Source of the DNA: Haliclystus octoradiatus
Lineage: Eukaryota > Cnidaria > Staurozoa > Stauromedusae > Haliclystidae
NCBI GenBank assembly: GCA_916610825.1
Contig: OU744448.1
Location: 5,520,287-5,584,286 of the forward strand
Direction: 5' to 3'
DNA length: 64,000 nucleotides
A program made the position numbers and the translations under genes. Shown one piece after another: positions 35,231 through 47,868 of the stretch (positions within the stretch are counted from its first letter, which is position 1; each line of letters opens with the position of its first letter). The notes under the pieces are model-generated. The model was not told where the DNA came from. It saw nothing but the letters and a program-made list of their open reading frames with translations, and searched no databases.

Positions 35231-35316
35231 ATGTGGACAAATTCACTTTACTATTTATCCATGTAACATCTATCAATGTACACACTCTTTACCATCTATG
35301 TTTCATGTGTTTTCAG

Positions 35317-36040
35317 ATCATTCTGGTTATTGCGTTGATCTGTATTTCTCAAGGACAACAATGTAACAATGAAACTGTTGGTTTGAATCCTGTGTATTCA
35401 TTTTCAAGTGAACAATGCATGAATAAAAGAGACGGACAGAATCTTCTTACAAATCCAATTGGTGATCCCCCAATACGAAACGACGTATGGTATAGATCAT
35501 TCTACCAATCCAACAATACCGTGGGATTACTGCATAAATTGGCATTATCTATCAAAGTGGACATGAACATAAGTGCCTCATCAATTTTCGTTCCCAATAG
35601 CCTTTCCAGAACTACCCGCCAATTCTTAAAGAGGGAGGTCCCTGGAAAAGGATTTCGCCTCCCTCGAAATTCACTTGATGCTAATGGATTTCTTCGGCTA
35701 TGCAATGAAGGCTACGTTACATATGACCATGGACCATGGTGGTATGTTTTAATTATCAGATTTGTAGTACTTCAATGTTGAACAATTCAAAACTGTAACT
35801 GTAACAATATTTCAAATTTTTACTGATAGGGTTCCACGATACACCAATGAAGTAGAATGCTATGGTGATCGAACATGCCTTGGTTACCATGGTCGTTGCG
35901 CAAGAAAAACTGCAACGATTAGTCTGTCGTTTAGATTCTTTAGGAGATATACGCGCAATTATGATCTAGGCATTGGTTGTTGCTGCTCATTGCATCCATT
36001 TAGTTGGTTAGGCCGTCTATACAAGTGGATTTCTGTCTGA
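35317..36040 (+). CDS. Secreted cysteine-rich protein, possible IL-17-like cytokine (exons 2-3)
   Basis: Exon 2 (35317-35741) follows a pyrimidine-rich acceptor (GTGTTTTCAG) and encodes the signal-peptide core IILVIALICISQG. A spacer with two cysteines (QQC, EQC) comes next, and the exon ends LCNEGYVTYDHGPW. An 88-bp intron (GTATGT...ATAG, phase 2) separates exon 3 (35830-36040). Exon 3 reads VPRYTNEVECYGDRTC...GRC...RRYTRNYDLGIGCCCSLHP and ends at TGA. The paired C-x5-C and the late GCCC, with RY before the first pair, resemble the IL-17 cystine-knot layout; this is a resemblance, not proof. In relatives the codon before exon 2 is TAG, so 35317 is an acceptor and the Met lies in an upstream exon (candidate 22333-22359). 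The joined product would be about 220 residues. It is the only copy here without lesions. Confidence 0.6.
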
Positions 36041-36764
36041 CCAGCTTTAAAATCATGTATGAATATCAACAATGCGGGTTATCTGACTTCATTGGTTTGC
36101 CTCATTGCCATCATTGTATGCACTTTTTTACCCAGATATATAAATTGGAAAGGACATTTAGTAGTTCATAGACTATTAAGTTCAAATGTAAACTAAGCTA
36201 TACTTGTATAGCAAATTAATTACCCTGAACTGACAATCTTAAGTTAGATGTGCTTAATGGATATAATTATCATGTTGATTTAGACTAGAGTAACGGGGTG
36301 ACTGACTATTCTTCAATGTGAATGAATTAAATGTAGATGAGAGAAGAGCAATTCTTCGCTACTTTCTAGAAAGAGAAACAGCTTGACTCTACTGATTGTG
36401 CTATCAAATTCATTCAAAATGCACAAGTAAAAGTATCCAAGTTAAATATACACATCGGCACTAACAATTAAATTGATATCAATTATTTTCTTTAGTGCAA
36501 CAGAAAATAATTTATTTTATAAATTGATTTTGTAAGACGTGTCTTTTACATCAACTTTAAAGAATAGAATACAATAGAATGTATTTGCATAATTTAAAAA
36601 GATTTCCAATACATGCAGATTGCACAAAGCTTTCACAAGTACGCCAACCCTTAAAATCAAACTTTGCCTTATTAATCTACATTTAAATTTACGCTAATTC
36701 CATTTGTATGTCCGTCTGTAAGGCGGGGATTCACGATGCCATTTTTGATGCAATTGACTTGAAA
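36041..36764. other. No gene seen
   Basis: 3' flank of the IL-17-like gene. Near 36570 is an AATAGAATACAATAGAATG repeat like the LINE-tail repeat at 34.74 kb. Confidence 0.4.
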
Positions 36765-36965
36765 TACATATCAATGGATTCGTTATTAACCAGAGGCGTG
36801 CATGGCCGGCTTCATTTCTTAAATAAATACATCGAAGTTGATAAAAACCAATGAAAACTGTTTCCCTTTTTAACAACAATGCTTTCTCAGACTGAAGTGC
36901 TAACCATAAGCAGTTTCGCGCTTGAATGACTTTCTATTGTCTCTCAGCAACAGTGCAGATCGATC
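36765..36965 (+). repeat. Short interspersed repeat (partner at 44150-44350)
   Basis: ATGGATTCGTTATTAACCAG, GGCCGGCTTCATTTCT and the CAGTTTCGCGCTTGAATGA region recur in the same order at 44150-44350. Both copies are unassigned and non-coding. Confidence 0.6.
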
Positions 36966-37374
36966 TTTTGTTTTGTGTATGGTCATGTGTCAGAATGGAC
37001 ATTATATAATCAATATTTTTTGAAAATTATTTATAAACTATTTGGATAGGAACGATATCCCATTTGTAAACAAACTCACGCTGGGGAAATTCTTATTTAT
37101 TCAACATAATCTCACATGTCTACTGATAGTGATAGCCGGCAATTTTACTGCAATGAAAAGACATTAGAGTGGGAATAAACCCCCAGACTATCTTTACATA
37201 TGTAGTAGAACCCGACGTGAAAAAAACAATGGCGTAATTTTTTATTCGATCTGGAAATCATCTCTTGGTTAAAAACGCCTTCAAATTTGTGTTATAACCC
37301 AAATGTCGCTGAGAAAAAAAGGGATTGGATCTAGCTTTATGACGACAAAGTCACAAGTCGTGCGGTTTGTCTAA

Positions 37375-38390
37375 GGCTATGGCTATACGGCGTATTTTGA
37401 GCGAAAATAATGCAGGCGTATTTAATTCGAGCATTATTTACACCTAAAATACGCCTGGAGAACGCCTTATAGCGCGCATTAAATTCGCGTGTTGCATTTT
37501 AACCGGTTAAAATGCCAAAATACGCCTTGGCTAGGCGTATTTAAATGCAAATACGCCTTCGACACCTCTCAAATACGCCTTGGAACTATGCAGGCGAAAA
37601 TGAAGGCGGATAAAACGCCATCCTTGGTAATTCTATAATAATCCTTAATTATTCGTAAATTATTACAACAAAGACGGGGGTTTAGACATTTAATTTGTCT
37701 CGTTTAGACGTAGTTGCATGGCAACAGCATAGCAACTGCATAGCAACTCCTTGGAAATGGTTCAATGAACAACAAATACAAATGAGCAAGGATCGAAGTA
37801 CAACAAATTGTTCATTCTCTTTTATCAATCATTTATTTTATAATTCAATGGTCTTCAAGTTTGATATACATTTTACTTTATATCATTGGAAATCAGAAAC
37901 ATGGACTTGAAAATGCAATAATCGAATCTCAAAACATTCACATTTTGATTGTATTTAAATAAAAATTCATAGTTACTTAAATGCAAACTCTTCTCGACAT
38001 TATCGCAAAGCTAAGTTTGTAATTTTTATTTCCAATGGGTACTTCTTGAACAGCGTATATTTATTGCTTCTGTGTGTTGATTATTATCTTGAACATGGCT
38101 TGTAACAATCACAGAAAAAGCGAACGATTTCCTTCCACGACTTTGTTTATAATTTTTGAATAAACTTACGAGATCATATTGCCTCATGACGAAAACAAAT
38201 ATCTTGTCTCATGCCGTTGGGAACAATAGTTTGTTTATGTAAAACGCACTAATCAGAAAATTTGATTTATTTCCGCCTGTTTAGCGCGCTTTAAGTTTTC
38301 AAACATCTCGAAGGCGTATTTGGAGGCGTAAATAATGCATTAAATACGCCTGCATTATTTTCGCTCAAAATACGCCGTAGAGCCATAGCC
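37375..38390. mobile_element. 1016-bp non-autonomous PIF/Harbinger-like element
   Basis: Inverted ends GGCTATGGCTMTACGGCG are followed by TATTTTGAGCGAAAATAATG. They are flanked by TAA at 37372-37374 and 38391-38393, the 3-bp TWA duplication typical of PIF/Harbinger transposition. The left 230 bp hold many subterminal AAATACGCC repeats in both orientations. There is no transposase; the central 71-codon frame at 37695 is unremarkable. Confidence 0.8.
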
Positions 38391-38393
38391 TAA

Positions 38394-40986
38394 CAGACTT
38401 AAGGGTGGGCTGATCACGCGACGTTATCTTTGAAATGACCTAGCTCCGAGAAGTCACACAAAAAAAATTCTGACGTGGCTGAGCCATGAACAAACATATA
38501 AACTCGCGAATTACGTAAAAAAGATGCAATTTGTGATTTCAGGAGCAGAATAAAATCTATTGAAACGCCCAGTCGAAATAATTTCTCGTAGCGTCATTAA
38601 GCGCGATGAATCTGATATAGATTGCGGATTAACACAAACGTCAGGTGGTACGAGTGTTCCTTTGTGACTAGTCTAGTGATACATATTAGTTACGTGTTCT
38701 GTGTGACCGCAGTACTTCTCAAATCTTAATTAGTAGACACGTGCCTTTCGAAATAGCTTTATCCTACGCTATATAAGTTATAGCTATTTTTAACTCTATC
38801 TGCAAGTTGTTCTGGAGTAAATATCTCTATAAGATATCCTTTTCATGATCTAGATGTGAATGTAAACTGACTCGATTTGCACAGTCACGCACAGACGACT
38901 TTTCCTCGAGATAGATGGTACTGCAAAGTATTAATTGTACTTTTTCGGATTTATTTAAGTATTACTAAATTATTAAATATACATTTTTCAATTATCATTT
39001 CAAAGTTTAAGTTTGAAATTGATGTTTGTCTAGTAAAACTTAAACCATGCAATCGTATAGTTTATACGGCTGTCGATAGATATATGATACTCAATAGTCT
39101 AACAAAGTGTTCATCATTTATTCACCAAGCATTCAATTATTATTAAACCATCGAAAATTTTTCAGTACATTACACTGTAAAATTCTATAAAATATCGGAA
39201 AATAGTACAAAAATGATATGAGGGCTTTGACGTTCTTATTCAAGTTTACAGCCATATACTAGAACTACAGTAATGCATATTCTATCATTTTTCGGTTTTG
39301 CGGTATATCTTCATTGCATAAATTGTTACCATCTCTATCAAGGTTATCTGATTAACAAAATTAGGGTTCTGCAATGTGAAGTCTCGTTCCTGATTACACA
39401 TACGCCTCCAATTTTTTTTCCATACTAGCTAGTTCATTACTTTTCTTAAAATCGAGATACAAACATTTCACGTTTAAAAAGGCTATTTTGATATATAATT
39501 TGTGAGAACACTGAGCAAACAATCTGTTTTGAAATGAATAATCTAACAAATTAACTTACAAGAATTTTCAAAATGACGTTGGCGTTCGACTAATTCGAAA
39601 AAATATTCAAAGTTCGAAGAGATTATCTGTCTACAGTCTAAAATTACAGAGTTTAGAATCAATCAAGGCATTGCACAAAAGTATTACTCTAATTTATTAT
39701 TTAATATAAAAATATGAATCCTTTGGTTTTGAGCAGGCAGGCTTTTATTTTCAGATTTTGCTTCCATAATTAACGAAGGAATTGTAAGCATCGATTAAAA
39801 TTAAAATTTCATTTTGTTGACTTGCTATATAAGAATAAGACACAGTATGTTACTACAGTTTCGAGAATACAAATAGCGGTGTATTGTTATTATCGCTGAT
39901 CAACATTTAATAAAGTTAATTTCAGGTATATCAAATTCAACAAAGTTAATTTGAATTGAGCGCATGATTTGTGAAAAATAATAATAATTATAATATTTTC
40001 AGCGTTCAAAACTTTTGCTTTGAAATTAAAAGCACAAAAACATAATTCAAAAACATTTTTAAATAGTTAATACAGTTTGGATGAGTGTAACAAACCTTGT
40101 GTTACAAAAATAAGAAGCGAAAAGGTTGCATGAAATAATCGATCATAGCAAACAATACTTATTAAAATACAACTTACCATTTTCCAAATGAGATCCAAAT
40201 AAAAACTATACGAGCGGCATAATCTCCGAAAAACATTTAAATACATAATAGCGGGTTCTCTGAGTTAATACACCAATCAATAATAAGTTAACAACCATAT
40301 TTTATCGAAGGAGAATGTAAGCCCGATAAGAATAAAATATAAATTGTTTTTTATTCGAAATAATTCTGACAAAAATGATCATTTCATATCGCGATCAAAT
40401 GCAAGGTAAAGTAGATTCATTTTCTATATAAGTAAATCCTTTTCATCAGACATCATAACATGAGCATTTAAATACTACCATCAGCTATGGTATTTTATAT
40501 CTTTGAAGCTGCACTAAACATTTCCACTCTATAAACCATCGCGTCCGTTTCAATAAATTCTGAATAAATATGCATATCACGAATCTGGCAAAATGAGTTG
40601 TTTTCGTTTTTCTATCAAAATAATTAATTTATTCATGATCGTCTTTTCTTTCATTCGACATCTGTAATGCATTATAAATAGCGCGTAGAAATATTGACAA
40701 CAAGATGTAACATGATATCAATATCAAATTAGTATAGCGATTTATTAGAGAATTTTATTTCATTTTAAAAGAATGTTGATGCTATTATTCTGGAAAATTT
40801 GATAACAAGAAGCACTATGAGGCCAACTTTTCACATCTTTTTTTTACTTATAAAATTTTATTTTCAACGAACTCTTAGTATTTTGATAGACTGCCATGAA
40901 AATCACAGGCCTGCTTGCTGAGATTGCAAAGATCAAAAATATATAGGCTCATAGGCTCATATACTATCATATCATAATATTTTCAG
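38394..40986. other. No gene seen
   Basis: Long AT-rich stretch. No coding frame, RNA gene or repeat structure could be supported; the 89-codon frame at 38877 has no domain. Confidence 0.4.
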
Positions 40987-40994
40987 ATTATATA

Positions 40995-43092
40995 CAGGCG
41001 CGGATCCAGACGGGTGCACGTAGGTCAAATGCCACCCCTAAATTTTTCGGTAAAATTTAAAGATGACGTCACTATAAATTCACGTCATCGTTCATTTGTT
41101 GATGATGAATTTATTTTGTATTTTGATCAAAATTATCATTCCTTTTTATCTTCTGTTCAATTATTTTTAACGATAAACTTTCAATATTTAATGTTCGTAT
41201 TTATTTTGTAATAAATGATCGTAATCGTATTGAATTCAATGTTCAGCGTTTAACGTTTTGATTCCCTCAGAAATTGTACTAAATTACGTAATATACTGAA
41301 GTCAAGCGGGGCTGCGGTGTGCTGCGGCAGTAGAAAAGACCCACACCAGCGTCACGACTACAGTTTTGCGGTCTTAAAAAATCTATTGTTTATAACTCTG
41401 TCTATTGTTTCTGTCTCAAATTTTTTTAACAATTGACCTACCGTCGGCGAGCTCGTTGCCAAAGAGAAAACAGGACTGACCTACTCATCCGGGAGCTATT
41501 TTGACCGCCCATCCAACTTCTTTTGTGCGTTCGAGTCACCGATTGGTGAATTGGCTGAAAAAATAACAATTGACCTACCCACGTGGTAGTTTTGACCTAC
41601 AGAATTTGAGGAAATTTTGCCTGTGTTTCAGGGTCGTAATCTCAAAAATATGTTCGCAAATATGTTCGCAGAAATTGCACGCGTTGTGCTCAGTCTTGAT
41701 ATCTGATTGGATAAATTCAAAGTAACTTCACATGGCGGTTCTAGACATTTCTGCAGTTTTATTCAACGGTCTTGTTCTCGTGTGACTATCAGCGTTGAAG
41801 CATCAGAACAAATTCAAAGCAAATCTACTCTGCTATAAACCATGTTTATTGCAATGGTCATGAAGAAAGAGACAAACCATGTTTATTGCAATGGTCATGA
41901 CGACAGAGATTACCTATTTTATCAAGACTTTCTTCGAATTACTACGAATTGATCCCTAATCAACAACGAGATATTTTTAGAAGAATGAATTAGAAGGCAG
42001 ATAGATTTACACGCAGAAATTATACGCAGTAATTAGAAATTGTACAAACTGGTAGAGAACTCGGAGGAAATGTGTAAGTACGTCTGTTATATAAATAACG
42101 TTGTTTATATCATTTCAACCTGAACTCAATTGTGTCGCAATTTCCAAGGTCGACAAAGAATAAATAAATTTGAACCTGACAAAAGCAACCAGAAAGAGGG
42201 CAAAGTCAGACAAGCCATAACAATTGTTTATGTTTGAAATAATTGTGATTGTAGTTCTGATTTAATTTAATTTCGATTTACAGTGTTATGAGAATGAAAT
42301 TTCAAAATTAAAATTGCGTGTCTCGAAAGTCGAAATTGTAATTTGTCGTAGACAAGTGTTCAAAGCATGTCACTAGGCCTACTGTGTTTGAATTTGTCAC
42401 GCTATTAGATTCTTCTGACTGCTTGTCCGTCCTTTTTGGGTTCATTTTACTGCTATTAGTCTCTTGCAAATTGTTGTAAATCTAACCTGGCATCAAAATT
42501 TGAGTACCGGAATTAGAAAGCACAAGCACAACAAGCCGGCCCAACTGTTGACATAAAATATAAGGCAATGGAACTCAATGCTACAACTATTTACCTTGAA
42601 AACTTTATACCTGGAATAGAGAATGAACTTAGCTTTGTGGATTTCTTGATCAAAGTGGTAAACTCACTTCAAATACCAGGACTATAGGGATTTCTAATAA
42701 AATGGAACAGCTTATAATCGATATAAATCCCGGATAAATTCATCAATTTTATATAACACTACACCCTTTCAAGAGTGGATATCCACTTATAGTTCATATA
42801 TGTATGTTTTATTTGTGGATTGTCATTTTTTTAATGTTGCAGATTGTAGCTGAATTGTATATTGGATATTAAAGACTAATTCTTGATGAAGTGAAGTTCA
42901 ATATAATTATATATATTTAACTCAAAATAACCATTACAATTTAACATTTATTGTCATTGTATGTTTATCGTTATGTGATTTTTTGATTGACTCCTTTCTT
43001 CTTACTCAATCTTTCTTTGGTGTACAAAATGGGCGTGGCAAATGACGTAATTAATTTTGACCCCCATAAAATAATTCCTGGATCCGCGCCTG
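40995..43092. mobile_element. 2.1-kb non-autonomous hAT element
   Basis: Ends are CAGGCGCGGATCCAG and its reverse complement, a terminal sequence typical of animal hAT elements. The flanks ATTATATA at 40987-40994 and 43093-43100 form a perfect 8-bp target duplication. No transposase could be read inside. A 37-bp segment with CCATGTTTATTGCAATGGTC is tandemly doubled at 41838-41906. It presumably depends on a transposase made elsewhere. Confidence 0.85.
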
Positions 43093-43189
43093 ATTATATA
43101 TATAATTTGATTTTCAATACACGCGCGTGGGTCGGCCTTGTTCAATAATATGTTGTCGAAGCAATAGGTTTGTTGATCACGTCAGTTAA

Positions 43190-43277
43190 AGCGCCGATAA
43201 CAGAAAGTAAGGTAGTGGCCGATTGGTTAGTGCTCTGGTATTACAATATCAGGAACGTCAGTTCAAATCCGCCAATC
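43190..43277 (+). repeat. tRNA-derived sequence (SINE head or tRNA pseudogene)
   Basis: TGGCCGATTGGTTAGTGCTC resembles a box A and GTTCAAATCCGCC a box B at the right spacing. An anticodon-arm-like CTGGT/ATCAG pair lies between them. The acceptor and T stems do not pair properly, so a working tRNA is unlikely. Confidence 0.45.
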
Positions 43278-44009
43278 GGTAATTTTTATCAACGATTTTT
43301 CTGATTTCTTTTTAATATGAAGCAGTAAATCATTGTTAATTAACAAAAGATATCGTTTGATCATGTTTAAAATAACAGAAATTAGTGGACCATGTGTCTT
43401 GTCGAAGCTAAATCAATTAATATTGAATATATTGCATGCAATGCCACGAGTTTGACCGGCCACACTTTGACGGCGTTATTTTGTGAACACCACATTAGTG
43501 TTGTATACATTGCAATAAAGATTTATGAATTCGAACCGAACGCGATCCGATCGTATCGGGTCAGATTCGGGTTAATATTTTAGGTCTTCGGATCGGATCG
43601 GATTTGAAGTGATTTTTTATGGATAGTTTCAGATTTCGAAATTTGACTGAGTATTTGTAATTTATAATAATTAATGTGTTCTGGCTTCCTTTCAACACAT
43701 AAAATAAAGTTTTTCTATGTAGACAAAGCTACGTTAAATTATACATTTCAATCGACTCAATTGATGTGAAATAAATTAAATTTTTATTAAAGGAATGATT
43801 AAGATGTATTGATTAATGCTACATCGTTTCAATGCGTATTGTGTCTCACGTTCTCCTCCAGAGTTCATACTCCGTATTATACAGCGATAGTCAGCTTAGT
43901 CAATTGTTTAATTATAAGTGATCTGAAAGTTTTATCATAGAAGGTCCATTATGGACCACACTCATTGCTAGTTATTATATAATTGCGATCGCATATAGAT
44001 TTAACGAGG
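43278..44009. other. No gene seen
   Basis: Includes a GATCGGATCGGATTTG patch near 43590; otherwise featureless. Confidence 0.4.
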
Positions 44010-44019
44010 ATTCAAATGC

Positions 44020-44060
44020 GATGAAACTCGATTGAAACTCGATTGAAACTCGATGAAACT
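44020..44060 (+). repeat. Short tandem repeat (GATTGAAACTC units)
   Basis: Three to four head-to-tail copies of an 8-11 base unit, some lacking the internal TT. Confidence 0.8.
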
Positions 44061-44149
44061 GGAATTAGTGTATTTAACAAATAAGTGTGAACAATAATAA
44101 ATAGTTTTTGCTTTCAGGAAAGTGGATTGAATCAATTATTGAATAATCC

Positions 44150-44350
44150 TAAAGATGGATTCGTCATTAACCAGAGGGGTACATATGGCCGGCTTCATTT
44201 CTCAAATAGATACATCTAAGTTGAGAAAAAACAATAAAAACTGTTTCATTTTCAACAACAATCCTTGTTCAGACTGAAGCGCTAATTAAACAGTTTCGCA
44301 CTTGAATGAATTTTTATTGTCTCGCAAATACAAAACAGTACAATCCTTTG
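44150..44350 (+). repeat. Short interspersed repeat (partner at 36765-36965)
   Basis: See the 36.8 kb copy; same order and orientation of shared segments, including GGCCGGCTTCATTTCTCAAA. Confidence 0.6.
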
Positions 44351-45229
44351 TTGCGACGTGACATATAATTTGTGTAGTATTTTCATCGTAGTAGTTCTCA
44401 GAATGAAATTCAAATGTAGACAAACTACAACACGTATATTTATATGAAAGTGAAAAAAAGATGTGTTATCCAAATTACGAAGATATAAAATAAAAATATT
44501 TCCTGATTATTACAGCCAGTGTTAGATTGTACAGTACTGCGATGAAATTTAAATCAAATATAGAAACAATTGGACTACCAATTTCCACGTCATCAGTGAC
44601 AATAAATAAATTAAAATATGTAAGAAAGTACATGACTGTAATTAATAAAATAAGATGTAAAGAAATGATAAATAGTTTCCCATTCTATACTTTTTCAGAA
44701 GTCAATTGAATCATGCTTGAATCAAATGTTGAATAACCACGTTATGAATAAAGAATTTTCAATGAAATTTTTTCGGGATGTGCCAGTGTTGTTAGAGGAA
44801 ACAGAATTAAGAACTGTTTCTTTCATTTTTTTTGGGGGGGGGATGGTTATGGCTACTTAACTTCCACTTTAATAGTACCTAATTTGTAAACAGATCCTGT
44901 GCGTTCCACTTTTCACTTCTCAACTTTTTGCTCCTTTGAACAGCAAAAAATGAAATAGAATATTTTCTCAATTAAATTGCGACTTCGATCGGCTTTTCTA
45001 CATAGATTTGTACATGCATTTATTTCGAACCAGTTAAACCAGATGATTCACTATTCAATATAAGCATGCAGTTACATGCAACTGGAAGTCCAGTAATAAT
45101 AAAAGTCTTTCACAAATCTCAGATCAAAACCATCGTAAGCAATTAAAGCATTTTTCAGCTTGAAAATATCATTATGATTATAGTACTTCACCGCGAGAAT
45201 CTTCCAGCGTAAAACGTCAACCAAATTGA
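44351..45229. other. No gene seen
   Basis: AT-rich with a G9 run near 44836; no supported gene. Confidence 0.4.
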
Positions 45230-45900
45230 AAACCCCATATTTTCTTTGAATGTTTCAGCTCTGGAAGTTTCTATTGTTAATTCCTTCGAAAATTTCCCCA
45301 AATGCTGTTTGCGATTTCCAACAGCTCTCAAAAATATCATTCGGAATCACAGTACGTTAAGTTATAAATGTGCATTGATCCAATTAAATCAACAAACGTC
45401 CATACCTCTTGATCTTTTTGAAAGTGAACAGCTGATATTCTATATATATTATTAGAACTTATTTTATCATCTTTTGTAAGAAAGGATGTATTCAACAGGA
45501 CTGTTTCACATCAGCAATGTTGATTTTCCTTGATAATACATTCCAGGATCACAGTCTCAGATTACCTGTGAAAAAGCTTCAATAAGTATGACTATCCATT
45601 CATGCATGCCACTTTATTGTCAAAGTCCCTTTGTCGAAATAATTTTAAAACTGGTTGAAACATACAATGCACGCTGATATCTAAGATATGACATTTTCGC
45701 ATTACTTGAGATGATATGCTACAATTAGAAAGATGTTTACAAAGATGTTGTAATTGCGGGAAACGTTTAAGCAAGAAATATAGAAATAAAATATTGCTGA
45801 AAACATTGTTGCTGTGTTATTCTATTATAAGCAGATATCTGATTAATCTGTTTTGCATGACAAATGGTGTATACAATTCTATCTATTATCAAAGCGATAG

Positions 45901-45999
45901 TATATATATGAATAGCGTGTACGCCAGTCTGCACGTAAAGTTTGAACAGACAACATTCATCATTAACGCGTATTATATTTACCTCACATCAAATCAGAC
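45901..45999 (+). promoter_or_regulatory. Core promoter and 5' leader of cassette B
   Basis: TATATATATG (45901-45910) lies about 95 bases before the ATG at 46000, in the same relation as in cassettes A and C. The leader keeps the CGCCAGTCTGCACGTAAAGT segment of the family but ends in a locally different stretch (45965-45985). Confidence 0.5.
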
Positions 46000-46026
46000 A
46001 TGTTTGTCAGAGAATGTATCATACTG
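46000..46026 (+). CDS. First coding exon, cassette B (MFVRECIIL)
   Basis: Identical 27-nt exon followed by a GTGAGT donor at 46027. No matching exon 2 or 3 was found on the + strand between here and the window end, so this cassette looks orphaned, or its downstream exons were lost. Confidence 0.4.
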
Positions 46027-46240
46027 GTGAGTGATTGTACATTCTGATGTTTCGCAAATATCTTATGCATTCACCCTATAATTTATTCAATTAATTAACT
46101 ATCTGCAGAATGTGTTGCCGTGTTGCAGAAAAATAAAGTTGAATTCTTCGTTCAAGTTTCTCGAATCAAACTCTCCTACTTCCCTTTCCGCTTAACATCT
46201 TATGTTTATTTCATTCTGTTGCACTAAGATATATAGTATA

Positions 46241-46984
46241 CAGCTGTCATTATTTTAGTATACGGGGGATGCTCAAATATTCAAGGGTGCGCTTTTGTGT
46301 TTTGTTTTTTTAATATTTTAGTCTTATGTGTCTTTTAATGTGAAAGAAATATTCTGGATATCATTTTATGATCTGAAAAAATGTTATGGTCATTCTGCCA
46401 AAGGGCTCATGGATATGTATATTACATATTACTTTATATACATAGCTCTGGACGTTGACCGAAAACCACTGTCAGGGAGATGGCTTTGTTACTTACATAA
46501 CATAGATTGCAAAGCCTCTGTATAACAGGAGAAACCATAATAGCACAGGCGCTATTTCGCTATTTATATACAGTATGCTCAGCATTTCGTCATGGAATAC
46601 CTTGATGTCTCGACTCGATATTTGCAAGATTTTAATTTTACCATTGAGCATCGTTCCATTTATTAATAAAACAGTGTTGGCGATGCATATAGCTCGATTT
46701 CTATAAATAGACATTTTAATACCTTTATTTATCAAATGTCTCTTCTTTTCACGATGTGACTATTTGACAGGAGCTATATTTATTTATTGATTGCTTCGTT
46801 GCTCTTATGAATAGTAACGCATGTGTATTATGAACGAACAGCAACTTGTTAGCACTTTGGAGCATACATAATAAAAAAAATGAAAAATTTGGAGTGACCT
46901 TAACTCGAACTAGCATGATACATATGCACATTAGTCAGACGCAATATCAATCCGCTATGCCGACAAATAATAAGGAAACAAAAA
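46241..46984. other. No gene seen
   Basis: No supported gene; a few short chance frames. Confidence 0.4.
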
Positions 46985-47065
46985 CGAATTTACACTCGAC
47001 TGGGTGGTTATCCCGTGATCGAACCCTAACCCTGAGACATAGAGTGCTAACCATGTGACTGCCTA
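46985..47065 (-). repeat. tRNA-like (SINE-type) sequence
   Basis: On the - strand a TCACATGGTTAGCACTC box A-like motif is followed by GGGTTCGATCACGGG, a good box B. Overall tRNA folding is poor, so a SINE head or a pseudogene is more likely than a tRNA gene. Confidence 0.4.
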
Positions 47066-47868
47066 CTGTTCTCGATGTCGCCACTCATGGGCAGCTTACG
47101 TCATTATGTTAGTGGCGTTGTTCCTTTCCCTCGTAAATGCAAGCATTGCGAAAACAACCCAAACAAGTCAAGTCATGTTGTGATTTATTGATGTATTTCA
47201 AGTATATTTAAACCATACCTTGGAATTTCTTGATGCTGAATAAGCTAGTTCAAAGCTTGGCTATTTTTGCGATTTCAACAATTCTTGATGTGAGAAATGA
47301 CATCTATTATGCATGAAATTTTTTTGTCGTGAAACTCATCATTGACGTGATATACTACAGGACTTGTGATACTGATGTTGGGAGAGTCATGGACAACATT
47401 TCTATGAAACAATCATATAGTAGCTTAACTATTTAGTTTTAATTCCAAGATCTGTAAATATCACCATCACATTTATAAAACATAAGTTGATAACGGGGGG
47501 AAAGTATTCGCTCAGCGTGCACACTGCACATGTTCAGCTGCGAGAAACTGCAAAGTAGAAGAACTAATTTCCATTGAAAATAATTATAGAAATGAAATCA
47601 CGTCCATTTATATGCAGTTTATAAATTAAATTGAGTATCTGAAGACCCTAGTTGTTGTTATTTTGACTCTTTCTCAGCACTTTTAGCACTATTATGAGTT
47701 TCCGATTTCGATTTAAACTCAAATTTCCCTCGCTTGAAGCACATGTTATTTTTGCTCAATGATTTGACATTCCCGCGGTCCATCATGACAAAGCAGTTTA
47801 ATGATTTGTTTTAATCTAGTACAGCGGCAGTGAGTGACGGTTAGTCAAAAATCGTATGGTAGACAATA
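47066..47868. other. No gene seen
   Basis: AT-rich, no supported frame or repeat. Confidence 0.4.

Larger units (their letters stand above)
45230..46240 (+). repeat. Block B, third paralogue of the cassette region
   Basis: Shares the middle part of blocks A and C: the TGCATTGATCCARTTRAATC region (45370), CAGGACTGTTTCACATC (45497), the exon-1 cassette, and the CAGAATGTGTTGCC...TTTCATTCTGTTGCACTAAG run to about 46225. Homology to the outer parts of A and C is not seen. Confidence 0.75.

Noticed and set aside
44020..44060. CRISPR-like direct repeats
   Set aside because: The units are 8-11 bases, head to tail with no spacers; a simple tandem repeat.
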